DNA of 8,168 bases from CAYNYI01 sp964401455 (GCA_964401455.1 CAYNYI010000115.1:1-8168); one strand, 5' to 3'; counted from the stretch's first letter, positions 1-6,961 are shown. The notes: generated from the letters alone by a model not told the origin. Numbers and translations: made by a program.

Positions 1-68
1 AGGAGTTCCACTTAAAAACAGATTTTTTTCTGTAGAAAAAACTAGACCACCTGAGGTCAATAGGCGGG
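1..68. other. Short gene-free stretch beyond the operon terminator
   Basis: No coding region is supported here. Two small inverted repeats are visible. One has five-base arms, ACAGA at 18-22 and TCTGT at 29-33, around a run of T. The other has four-base arms, GACC at 45-48 and GGTC at 55-58. On the minus strand TTGACC (60-55) resembles a -35 box, but the bases 17-18 nt downstream (TTCTAC or TCTACA) make a poor -10. The stretch could be the promoter region of a gene lying beyond the left edge, but nothing here proves that. Confidence 0.35.
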
Positions 69-99
69 AAGAAAAAGTGTTTTCCATTGGGAAACACTT
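69..99 (-). terminator. Rho-independent terminator of the operon
   Basis: Read on the minus strand, AAGTGTTTCCC (99-89) is followed by a short loop and GGAAAACACTT (85-75). The arms form about ten base pairs with one bulged or mismatched A. The stem runs straight into a T-rich tract (76-72, then CTT). It begins 11 bp after the TAA stop at 110 of the last glycosyltransferase gene, which is the expected place for the end of the transcript. The plus-strand reading lacks a comparable U-tract (TTAAAACC follows it), so termination is most likely one-directional. Confidence 0.8.
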
Positions 100-109
100 A
101 AAACCAGGT

Positions 110-1345
110 TTATCTTATCTGATCGTATACTTTTTTTAGTTTGCCGGCAAGTGATTTATAGTTATAAGTATTGATAACGCGGCTGAGGGATTCTTCCCCG
201 AAAGAATGGTCGTTACCGTCTGATGCTGTTAAAATAGCTTCCGCGAATAAAAGCGGGTCGTTCTGTGATACAAGTATGCCTGCACCTTCTTTAAGCGACT
301 CATGTATCTCTCCAATGTCAGATGCAATAATCGTTTTTCCCATTGCCATATATTCATAGAGTTTTAAAGAAGATCTGCCGATATTGATAAAGGTATCAGG
401 AAAATCAATAGAGTACGGTAATATGAAGCAATCCGCCGCCCCGAGGTAGTTGGGAACTTCTTCATGGTCAACTTTTCCGGTAAAAAGGAGAGCTTCTGCA
501 AAACCGTATTCTTCTGATTTTAATTTTACTCTTTCGAGGTCAGGGCCAAAACCGATCAGCATGAGCTTGAGATTCTTTTTTCTTTTATAGGATTCCCTGA
601 AGATATCAATTATCAGTTCCCAATTGGCTCCACCGGGTTTAAATGTACCAAGATAACCGATAATATAGTCATTGTCTGAAACGGTGGGAAATTTTTCGCG
701 TATAAAGTTCTTATTCTTGGCAGTATTGAATTCTGGGGGGGCTATGTCTGCGCCGTTAGGAATGTAATGTATGTTTTCCTCAGAGATTCCGGATACAAGA
801 AGCCTTTTACGGAGCAGTTTGCTGACCACAACCACTTTTGATGAAACAAAAGGCATTTTTTCTTCATAATAAGTTATCACAGCTTTGCTGAAAGCGTTTT
901 TACCCTGTTTAACAGAGGCAAATCCACCAACACCTTCCCAGTCATCCATATCAAGTACTAAAGGCTTCCTCAGTATGAGCCTTAAAAGGTTTACAAGAAA
1001 GGAGCCAAAAGGAAGAGGCTTTCCCAGATGAACTATATCATTTTTTAGAAAATGGATAAAAAGAACCGGAAGACAGGTTAAAATGAGATAAATTCCTGTT
1101 AGAGCAGCTCCGGCGAATCCGTGACGTTTTATGATTATATTTGGTATAGCCGGAGAATGGACTATTCTGATATTGCCGTGTTTCTGAGGATATTTAATAT
1201 CACGATCTTCTTTTTCTTTTCCTTTTCCAATGAAGAACATTGTAATAGCATAATCTTTTGACGGAATATTTGAACAGAGTTTAAGATATCTGTTTGTGGG
1301 AGAAGAACCATATGCTGTTTGCGATATAAAAAGTATTTTTTTCAT
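110..1345 (-). CDS. Glycosyltransferase, family-4 type (GT-B fold)
   Basis: A predicted retaining glycosyltransferase of 411 residues that would transfer a sugar from a nucleotide donor to a membrane-associated acceptor. The N-terminal Rossmann half (1-200) begins KKILFIS and contains a hydrophobic stretch at about 79-99 that may dock in the membrane, then an acidic LDMDDWEG motif (131-138). The C-terminal donor-binding half shows IPNGAD (195-200), IGYLGTF (229-235), an AADCFILPY segment (303-311) and KLYEYMAMGK (328-337), where E331 fits the second Glu of the family E-x7-E signature. The expected first Glu is not visible; the loop before it reads DTFINIGRSS. Length is normal for the family. 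The ATG overlaps the TGA of the upstream radical SAM gene by 4 bp (ATGA). I see no Shine-Dalgarno site, so translation probably depends on coupling. It is the last gene before the terminator. Donor and acceptor are unknown; the family call is firm. Confidence 0.9.
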   Translation of the reverse strand: MKKILFISQTAYGSSPTNRYLKLCSNIPSKDYAITMFFIGKGKEKEDRDIKYPQKHGNIRIVHSPAIPNIIIKRHGFAGAALTGIYLILTCLPVLFIHFLKNDIVHLGKPLPFGSFLVNLLRLILRKPLVLDMDDWEGVGGFASVKQGKNAFSKAVITYYEEKMPFVSSKVVVVSKLLRKRLLVSGISEENIHYIPNGADIAPPEFNTAKNKNFIREKFPTVSDNDYIIGYLGTFKPGGANWELIIDIFRESYKRKKNLKLMLIGFGPDLERVKLKSEEYGFAEALLFTGKVDHEEVPNYLGAADCFILPYSIDFPDTFINIGRSSLKLYEYMAMGKTIIASDIGEIHESLKEGAGILVSQNDPLLFAEAILTASDGNDHSFGEESLSRVINTYNYKSLAGKLKKVYDQIR

Positions 1346-2778
1346 TGAAAAATTGATATAAAACGTCTTAAAATTATTTTAAGTGAATGCTTATCCTTTA
1401 GATAAATAGCCAGTTTCAGATATTTTTTTATTAGACTGAAGTTGGAAAACACACGTTTATTTAACTTTTTTCTCGCTTTATTGAGCTTATTTCTTATTAG
1501 ATCAGATGAAAGGCCGGGATATTCAAGATTTACGTTTTCTGATATCTTTTCGTTATCCCATGAGTCGTTAATCAGCCAGCCGTTTTCTTTGGCTTTATTG
1601 AAAAAAGGAGTTCCGGGGTAGGGGATAGCGGGAGAAAACTGCATCCAGTTGAATTTGTTGTTAAAAGCAAAGTTTATTGTTTCATCTATGGTTTCAGGTG
1701 TCTCATCCGGTAACCCGATAATGAATGTTCCGTGAATAAATATTCCGAGTTTTTGGCAGTTTTCTGCGCATGCTACCGCATGATTTGAGTTCATGGGTTT
1801 ATTGATGCTTTTCAGCGTGGGTTCATTTATCGACTCAACACCGATTTTAATGCCTGTGCAGCCGGATTCTTTCATAAGTTTCAGAGTTTCATAATCCACT
1901 TTAGAGTCCGCCATACAGGACCATTTGATTTTTAAGCTCCGGCCGATTATCTCTTTACAGATTTCATGTACTCTCGGCCGATTTACAGTGAACGAAGTGT
2001 CGTCAAAGTATATTTCTTTTATACCGTATTCTATTTTTAGAAATTCCATTTCATCAACAACGTCTTTTACATTTCGTTTTCTGAAGTTAGGTTTATGATT
2101 AAATACATAAGATTCAAGACAAAAGGAACATTTATGAGGACAGCCCCGCGAACTGAGCATAGATGCATTTGGAAAAACGCTGGCGAAATTTTCCTGGTAT
2201 TTTTTAATCTCCCCGAAGTCGCGGTCCGGCCACGGAAGGGTGTCGAGTTCTGTGATAAGTTCCGGGGGCGTACGATGGAGCTTATTCTCTTTTATAAATG
2301 AAACTCCCGGTATCTTTGAACATGCTTCTTTTTTAAAACAGTTATCCGCCATTACTTTCAGCGCCATTTCGCATTCGCCGGCAATGGCGAAGTCCGCATG
2401 TTGCAGAATTTTTTCAGGAAAGGAAGTACTTAGCTGTCCACCTGTGATAATGATAGTATCAGTTTTTTGTCTGATCAGGTCTATAAGGTCTTTATCGTAT
2501 TTATAGGTTGGGCTCATCGTTTCAAAAAAAATTGCATCGGGTCTGAAATTATCCAGAATCTCAAGCAATCTTTCATTATGTATGTCTTCTGCAATACAGT
2601 CTTTGAGCAGTACTTCATGGCCTTCTTTTTTTAATAATGAAGAGGCGTAGGCAAGCGGAAAAGGGAACGGGTATATGTTAAAAAACAGTTTTCGTGTATG
2701 CGGCCAGCGAGAACCTGATCGGATGCCTTTGACATATTCACCATATTGCCATTGAGGGTTTAATAGAGCGATTTTCAT
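1342..2778 (-). CDS. B12-binding-domain radical SAM protein
   Basis: A 478-residue enzyme of the class that joins a cobalamin-binding-like domain to a radical SAM core (class B radical SAM methyltransferases and relatives such as BchE and HpnP). Residues 1-150 form the Rossmann-like N-terminal domain: MKIALLNPQ as strand 1, PLAYASSLLKKEGHEV, then IIITGGQ (109-115). The canonical DxHxxG cobalamin ligand motif is not evident after strand 1. The radical SAM core has the 4Fe-4S motif CPHKCSFC, with C213, C217 and C220 in CxxxCxxC spacing. It is followed by IYFDDTSF (256-263), GVES (313-316), and HGTFIIGLPDET (349-360). The C-terminal 50 residues are rich in Lys, Arg and hydrophobics and may lie against the membrane. 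The start is the only reasonable ATG, 6 bp after the preceding SDR gene, with no clear Shine-Dalgarno site. Neighbouring sugar genes suggest methylation or rearrangement of a sugar or lipid moiety; the substrate is inference only. Confidence 0.92.
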   Translation of the reverse strand: MKIALLNPQWQYGEYVKGIRSGSRWPHTRKLFFNIYPFPFPLAYASSLLKKEGHEVLLKDCIAEDIHNERLLEILDNFRPDAIFFETMSPTYKYDKDLIDLIRQKTDTIIITGGQLSTSFPEKILQHADFAIAGECEMALKVMADNCFKKEACSKIPGVSFIKENKLHRTPPELITELDTLPWPDRDFGEIKKYQENFASVFPNASMLSSRGCPHKCSFCLESYVFNHKPNFRKRNVKDVVDEMEFLKIEYGIKEIYFDDTSFTVNRPRVHEICKEIIGRSLKIKWSCMADSKVDYETLKLMKESGCTGIKIGVESINEPTLKSINKPMNSNHAVACAENCQKLGIFIHGTFIIGLPDETPETIDETINFAFNNKFNWMQFSPAIPYPGTPFFNKAKENGWLINDSWDNEKISENVNLEYPGLSSDLIRNKLNKARKKLNKRVFSNFSLIKKYLKLAIYLKDKHSLKIILRRFISIFQ

Positions 2779-2784
2779 AGCAAA

Positions 2785-3834
2785 TTATTTCGTTTTTTTA
2801 AAAATATCAGACATTATTGCGTCTATGTCATACTTGTAATGCCAATCGGGATAATGCTTCCGGAATTTTTTAACATCGCTTATATACCAGATATGGTCTC
2901 CGATTCTGTTGTCGTTAACATATTTTATATTCATTTTTTTTCCTGTTAGTCTTTCGCATTTATCTATTGCCTCCTGCATTGAGCAATTGCTGTGTCTACT
3001 GCCTCCCATATTATAGACTTCCGCAATTTTTGGGCTTTTAGCAAAGTGATAAAAGCAATTAACAAGATCATAGCTGTGAATATTGTCTCTGACCTGCTTG
3101 CCTTTATAGCCGAAAATTTTATATTCTTTTCCGGAAACAGCGCATTTCATAAGATAAGAAAGGAAACCGTGCAACTCTGCTCCGGCATGCCCTCCTCCAG
3201 TAAGACAGCCACCTCTGAAAACAGCTGATTTTATACCGAAGTATTTGCCGTATTCCTGCACAAGAAGGTCTGCGGAGGCTTTTGATACTCCGAAAAGACT
3301 GTGTTTACTCTGGTCAATACTCATGGATTCATCTATACCGTCCGCGTATTTGTGATCGGGTTTTATTTCCCAGCGCTTTTCATGCTCAATTAGGGGCAAT
3401 CTATTTGGCGTATCCCCGTAAACTTTGTTAGTGGACGTGTATATAAAGACTGCTTCTGGGCAGTGTTTCCGTGTTTTTTCAAGAAGATTCAGTGTGCCAT
3501 TCGCATTGACAGTAAAGTCCGTTTCAGGATCTTTTGCCGCCCAATCATGAGAAGGCTGAGCCGCTGTATGTATAATTATTTTAATATCTGTATTGTATTT
3601 GGAAAAGATTTTTTCCATTTCTGAATGGTCTCTGATGTCTCCCGGGAAATGTTTGTAATTGTCAAGATCGGTTTCAAGGCTTTTCCTCATGTTTTCAGTA
3701 GAAGCTTCTTCTCCGAAAAAAGATTGACGCAGATTATTGTCTATGCCGGCAGTCAGGTAGCCTTTTTCATGAAAAAAGCGGACGGCTTCAGAACCTATAA
3801 GACCGGCTGATCCGGTGATTAACGCAACATCCAT
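2785..3834 (-). CDS. NAD-dependent epimerase/dehydratase (SDR), CDP-paratose 2-epimerase-like
   Basis: An extended short-chain dehydrogenase/reductase of 349 residues, predicted to oxidise and re-reduce a nucleotide sugar with tightly bound NAD. The N-terminus carries the dinucleotide motif GSAGLIG (8-14), and D32 fits an NAD-preferring acidic residue. Further family segments are HTAAQPSHDWA (89-99), NANGTLNLLE (110-119), TSTNKVYGD (133-141), KGKQVRDNIHSYDL (244-257) and VYNMGG (273-278). TSTNKVYGD and the KGKQVRD block resemble the Salmonella CDP-tyvelose/paratose 2-epimerase as I recall it. The usual YxxxK active site reads F181-G-V-S-K185, so the catalytic Tyr position holds Phe. As I remember, close homologues of this subgroup also carry Phe. 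The start is supported by GGGAG five bases upstream. The gene follows a second SDR by 9 bp and precedes the radical SAM gene by 6 bp. The substrate is not determined. Confidence 0.92.
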   Translation of the reverse strand: MDVALITGSAGLIGSEAVRFFHEKGYLTAGIDNNLRQSFFGEEASTENMRKSLETDLDNYKHFPGDIRDHSEMEKIFSKYNTDIKIIIHTAAQPSHDWAAKDPETDFTVNANGTLNLLEKTRKHCPEAVFIYTSTNKVYGDTPNRLPLIEHEKRWEIKPDHKYADGIDESMSIDQSKHSLFGVSKASADLLVQEYGKYFGIKSAVFRGGCLTGGGHAGAELHGFLSYLMKCAVSGKEYKIFGYKGKQVRDNIHSYDLVNCFYHFAKSPKIAEVYNMGGSRHSNCSMQEAIDKCERLTGKKMNIKYVNDNRIGDHIWYISDVKKFRKHYPDWHYKYDIDAIMSDIFKKTK

Positions 3835-3839
3835 TTTTG

Positions 3840-3844
3840 CTCCC
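3840..3844 (-). promoter_or_regulatory. Shine-Dalgarno site of the CDP-paratose 2-epimerase-like SDR gene
   Basis: On the minus strand GGGAG sits five bases before the ATG at 3834 and shares a base with the TAG stop of the preceding SDR gene. The overlap of stop and ribosome-binding site suggests translational coupling within the SDR pair. It also fixes the start codon. Confidence 0.75.
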
Positions 3845-4917
3845 TAGTTCAGTATCTTTTCCAATATGCTGTGATTTTTATCTATCCAATGGAAAATCTC
3901 ATTCATTGTTTCTTTGAGGTCTTTCTCAGGTGACCAACCGGAAAGATCTTTAATTTTCCTTGAGTCTGTAGAATAATATTTTATATCGCCTTTGCGGGTT
4001 CTTTTATCAGATGATATTTTAATTTTATTTCCGGAGATATCCCGGCATATCTCAGTCAATTCTAAAAGTGAGAAGCTGTTATTAACACCTCCTCCTACAT
4101 TGAAAGTGCTGCCTGAGTATGCATCAAAATCCTCGATCTGAATACACATCAAATTAAAAAGATCATCTATGTGCATAAAATCTCTAACCTGTTTCCCTTT
4201 GCCCCCGAAACCCAAATAAGCGAGTCCCTTCTTGAAAAAATGTGCAGCAGCCCATAAAACCACGACTCCCTGATCGACTTTACCCATTTGCCACGGGCCT
4301 GTAATTACTCCACATCGATTAATAAGAGTCTTTATACCATAATTTTCGCAGTACTCTTGAATAATGAGTTCTGAAGATAGTTTTGTCGCTCCATAAATAG
4401 TCCTGGGACCGGGGAATAAAGGGAAGTCTTCAGAAAATCCTTCTGGAGAAACACCATTTATCGCGGTTGAAATCTCAAGAGAGAACCGTTTTTCTTTTTC
4501 TGTGTAATTTATTCCATTAATTACCGAAACTGGGTATATCCTGCTTGTGGAAAGAAAAATAAAAGCCGCTTTATTCCTTCTCGCATGTTCCAAACAATTT
4601 ATAGTTCCGGTGAGATTGGTATTTATTACATATTCCGGGGATGAGTCTATGCCTGCCATTACTGAGGGCTCGGCACTGCAGTCTATTATAAGGTCTGATT
4701 CACCCGCTGCTTCAATATCCTCGCGATTTCTGATATCCCCATGCACAAAGTTTACTCCGTTTTGGCATAGTCTTGCGGGATTCAGCTCAGATCCTTTTCT
4801 TTTAAGGTTGTCTAAAACTGTGATTTCGGCAGAGGGGTATTTCTTTTTCAGTTTTATTGAAATATTGGAGCCTACAAAACCTGCTCCGCCTGTAATAAGG
4901 ATTTTATTGTATTTCAT
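3844..4917 (-). CDS. NAD-dependent epimerase/dehydratase (SDR), nucleotide-sugar type
   Basis: An extended SDR of 357 residues predicted to act on a nucleotide sugar. Motifs, numbered from the ATG at 4917: GGAGFVG dinucleotide loop (10-16), D36 as the NAD-selecting acid, GDIRN (60-64), CSAEPSV (80-86), LSTSRIYP (122-129) with the catalytic Ser/Thr, Y175-G-A-T-K179 as the complete YxxxK pair, RCGVITGPWQMG (201-212), GGKGKQVRDFMHIDDL (238-253) and FNVGGG (272-277). It therefore has the full catalytic set, unlike its neighbour. The reading frame is also open to a TTG at 4923 that would overlap the upstream TGA. I prefer the ATG because it places the Rossmann motif at the usual distance from the N-terminus and leaves only a 2-bp gap. 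No Shine-Dalgarno site is evident for either start. It resembles UDP-glucose 4-epimerase/CDP-paratose epimerase relatives. The exact reaction (2-, 4- or 5-epimerisation, or dehydration) is unknown. Confidence 0.92.
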   Translation of the reverse strand: MKYNKILITGGAGFVGSNISIKLKKKYPSAEITVLDNLKRKGSELNPARLCQNGVNFVHGDIRNREDIEAAGESDLIIDCSAEPSVMAGIDSSPEYVINTNLTGTINCLEHARRNKAAFIFLSTSRIYPVSVINGINYTEKEKRFSLEISTAINGVSPEGFSEDFPLFPGPRTIYGATKLSSELIIQEYCENYGIKTLINRCGVITGPWQMGKVDQGVVVLWAAAHFFKKGLAYLGFGGKGKQVRDFMHIDDLFNLMCIQIEDFDAYSGSTFNVGGGVNNSFSLLELTEICRDISGNKIKISSDKRTRKGDIKYYSTDSRKIKDLSGWSPEKDLKETMNEIFHWIDKNHSILEKILN

Positions 4918-4919
4918 AT

Positions 4920-5870
4920 TCAAAATTGTGGCTTTTTCTTGTTTGTAAGAAATAATATCATGCCGGTTATACTCATGCAGATACCGATAAGATAATTTAA
5001 AACACTGAATGCTAACAAGCTGTTTGTGGAAAGGTAGTTTTGAAAGAAAAACATCATACCTTTTTCTCTAACACCTATACCGTTAAGGGAAATAGGCAAA
5101 GCAGTCAGTATCGTTACCAATGGTATATAAGCGAAATGGGATAAGAGAGGTATATTTATTCCGATAGCTTTATAAAGAAAATAGATTGAGAAAATCTGGG
5201 AGGCATTATATAAAATTGAGAGTAGGATTGAAATAGAAAGAACAGCCGGTCTTCTAATAAAAAACAGCATATTATCGATTGTTCTAAGCCCCAATTCATA
5301 ACCGCGCGTTATTATTTTATTTCTATGCTTAATTTCTTGCGGTAATTTTCTTATTAGAATCATAACCAATATGGCTGCAGCTGCTGCAGTTAAAAGAAAG
5401 AGATAAAGCGGTGTAATATACTTTTCTGTTTCTAGTTTGCCCGCAAAGTGGCTTGAAAATATAAAGAAAAGACATAGGGTTATAAGGCCGGTAATTCTGA
5501 GAAAAACAAGGCTGTTAACAGTTTTTATTTTTTCTCCATGGCTAAAAAGATATCCTGCCTTGATAACATCCGTTCCATAAGATGTCGGTAGCGAAAATTG
5601 GAATAAAAGAGATATATAATGTATCTTCATCAACTTTTTAATGGAGACACTGGATGAATTATTTCTAAGCAGATGGTAAAGCCGGAGTGTATAAAAGAAA
5701 TTATTAAGTATAAAATAGAAGAAAAAAGAAATAAGGAAAAACTTGATATCGATTTCTGATATAATGTTAAATGCTTTGGAAAAGTTCAGACCCTTAAAGA
5801 CATTATACAATAAAAAAAGTGAAATAAATATTTTCAATAGAGTCATAACCTTTTCTTTCCCGCTCCTCAT
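4920..5870 (-). CDS. Flippase-like integral membrane protein (LPG-synthase transmembrane/AglD-type family)
   Basis: A 316-residue polytopic membrane protein matching the transmembrane domain that precedes the catalytic domain of MprF and also occurs alone (UPF0104/LPG_synthase_TM). Hydrophobic segments lie at about 9-26, 43-61, 84-95, 118-142, 152-173, 209-236, 246-262 and 283-308. Two family signatures are present: LPTSYGTDVIKAGYL (94-108), equivalent to the LPxSxGGDvvRa motif, and ALPISLNGIGVRE (257-269). There is no soluble aminoacyl-transfer domain, so it should not be called a lysyl-phosphatidylglycerol synthase. In sugar operons such stand-alone proteins are proposed to flip or process lipid-linked intermediates; this is inference. 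The start at 5870 is supported by AGGAGG five bases upstream and overlaps the preceding stop by 4 bp. An internal ATG at 5846 (MTLLKIF) is a less likely start. The gene is notably AT-rich (Phe, Ile, Lys). Confidence 0.87.
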   Translation of the reverse strand: MRSGKEKVMTLLKIFISLFLLYNVFKGLNFSKAFNIISEIDIKFFLISFFFYFILNNFFYTLRLYHLLRNNSSSVSIKKLMKIHYISLLFQFSLPTSYGTDVIKAGYLFSHGEKIKTVNSLVFLRITGLITLCLFFIFSSHFAGKLETEKYITPLYLFLLTAAAAAILVMILIRKLPQEIKHRNKIITRGYELGLRTIDNMLFFIRRPAVLSISILLSILYNASQIFSIYFLYKAIGINIPLLSHFAYIPLVTILTALPISLNGIGVREKGMMFFFQNYLSTNSLLAFSVLNYLIGICMSITGMILFLTNKKKPQF

Positions 5871-6961
5871 CCCGGCCTCCTGAACTCTGTTAAATATTCC
5901 CCGGCAGCCTTTTGGGGGAGAGAAATTTTCTGGTAGTGCTTAATGCATTTATTTTTGATTTTTTCCTTATCTTCTTCAGATAATTCGAGATATCCGTTTA
6001 TAATTTCCGCCAGTTTTTCATAATCATCCTGCGGCGCCGTAAAACCGGCGTCACCGCAGGCCTCGGGAAGAGAATCCACCGCGAAAGCCGCAACCGGAAG
6101 TCCTGCCGCGAATGCCTCCGCGACAGTCAGGCCATAGCCTTCCGCATCTCCGCTGATTTTAATATTAGGCATTATGAAAATGTCCGAGTTCTTTCTGAGA
6201 GCGGCGGAAAGCGGACCGCTTACTTCACCGGCAAATTTTATTCTGTCAGAATGAGGCGAGTCATTTATTGCTTTTCGGATGTTCTCTTTTTCTCTTCCGT
6301 TTCCGCAAATAACAAACCGTATATTGTTGTTTAACAGCGGGAAGCCGTTTTTGATAAATTCCTCAATCCCTTTCCTTTTTACCATTCTGCCAAGCCATAG
6401 TATAACAGGCGAGCGGGAAAAGTCTATACCATATTTGTCGGAGAACTCTGATAAATCATGGGAGAGAGTTGTGTCGCTGTAGTCTTCCACGGAAACAGCC
6501 GGATATATGATTTTTATTTTATCTTCCGGTATGCCGAATTTTATAATGAGATCTCTGCTGCTCCGGCTTATTGTAATTATGGAGGTACAGGATAAAAGGG
6601 CGAAACGCAGCAGTTTTCTGAAAACCGGGTTTTTATAAGTGACCTCAAGGCCGTATATCGTAACTGTAGTATTCACTCCGCCTAAAAACGGACGAAGGAA
6701 GGGGATAAGAAGCGCGGTAACGCCGTCGGCAAAGAACAGAACTCTTTTGGACTTGCCCGGAAAAAGGCATACCGCAAGGCTTCGAATCCAGGCCCTGAAA
6801 AGGAAAAAAGGGAGAAGAAGGTTAGAGGAAGCTCTGTATGCAATAAGTTTAACGCGGGCCAGCCTTTTTAAACCGTCATACAGATTTTTGCAATAAGTCT
6901 GAATACCACCGATGCTGGGCGGGTACCTGCGCGCAATAAAATAAACGGTTAGATCTTCCAT
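5867..6961 (-). CDS. Glycosyltransferase, family-4 type (GT-B fold)
   Basis: A 364-residue predicted retaining glycosyltransferase acting at the inner membrane face. The N-terminal half has YPPSIGGIQTYCKNL (13-27), the glycine-rich loop that contacts the donor, and hydrophobic patches around 47-67 and 79-94 suggesting membrane contact. The C-terminal half has IYPAV (152-156), LWLGRMVKRKGIEEF (189-203) with R192 and K197 placed to bind the donor diphosphate, ICGNGRE (218-224), and EGYGLTVAE (274-282), which gives a complete E274-x7-E282 signature, followed by AFAAGLPVAAF (283-293). Length is typical. The ATG at 6961 is the only usable start. The best purine-rich tract, AAAAAGG, lies about 16 bases upstream, unusually far for a ribosome-binding site. 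Its TGA overlaps the start of the flippase-like gene (ATGA). G+C content is higher than in the five downstream genes. Donor sugar and acceptor are unknown. Confidence 0.92.
   Translation of the reverse strand: MEDLTVYFIARRYPPSIGGIQTYCKNLYDGLKRLARVKLIAYRASSNLLLPFFLFRAWIRSLAVCLFPGKSKRVLFFADGVTALLIPFLRPFLGGVNTTVTIYGLEVTYKNPVFRKLLRFALLSCTSIITISRSSRDLIIKFGIPEDKIKIIYPAVSVEDYSDTTLSHDLSEFSDKYGIDFSRSPVILWLGRMVKRKGIEEFIKNGFPLLNNNIRFVICGNGREKENIRKAINDSPHSDRIKFAGEVSGPLSAALRKNSDIFIMPNIKISGDAEGYGLTVAEAFAAGLPVAAFAVDSLPEACGDAGFTAPQDDYEKLAEIINGYLELSEEDKEKIKNKCIKHYQKISLPQKAAGEYLTEFRRPG
5876..5881 (-). promoter_or_regulatory. Shine-Dalgarno site of the flippase-like gene
   Basis: A perfect AGGAGG lies five bases before the ATG at 5870, inside the end of the upstream glycosyltransferase gene. 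It decides in favour of this start over the internal ATG at 5846. It also shows that the host uses an ordinary anti-Shine-Dalgarno 16S end. Confidence 0.8.

Larger units (their letters stand above)
110..6961 (-). other. Probable six-gene glycan/glycolipid biosynthesis operon
   Basis: Six consecutive minus-strand genes are packed with no room for internal promoters in the spacers. The junctions in transcription order are: ATGA overlap at 5867-5870, a 2-bp gap (or TTGA overlap) at 4917-4923, a 9-bp gap at 3835-3843, a 6-bp gap at 2779-2784 and an ATGA overlap at 1342-1345. A terminator follows at 69-99. The contents, two glycosyltransferases, one flippase-like membrane protein, two sugar-type SDRs and a radical SAM enzyme, are functionally coherent for making and exporting a modified sugar-containing molecule. 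The grouping is inferred from spacing and content; no transcript evidence is available. Confidence 0.8.

Noticed and set aside
2569..2586. D65-I-H67-N-E-R in the radical SAM protein as a DxHxxG-like cobalamin motif
   Set aside because: It lacks the Gly and falls after the second strand of the fold, whereas the true ligand loop follows the first strand.
2934..2941. Run of eight T (A8 in the transcript) in the first SDR gene as a programmed slippage site
   Set aside because: The frame continues unbroken with intact family motifs on both sides, and no alternative product of interest is apparent. Similar A7 runs at Lys codons occur elsewhere in this AT-rich operon.
2785..4917. The two SDR genes as a recent tandem duplication
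   Set aside because: They share only the general SDR motifs and the KGKQVRD block. The sequences between differ greatly in length and content, and the active-site residue differs, so they are distant paralogues at most.
4547..4948. Plus-strand open frame of 133 codons
   Set aside because: It lies inside and antisense to the second SDR gene, whose motifs are convincing. The translated product shows no recognisable domain and no ribosome-binding site was identified. Shorter plus-strand frames across the window are rejected for the same reason.
5371..5392. CTGCAG-CTG-CTGCAG repeat
   Set aside because: It encodes the Ala run of a transmembrane helix in the flippase-like gene. It is too short and too well explained by coding to be a regulatory or mobile repeat.
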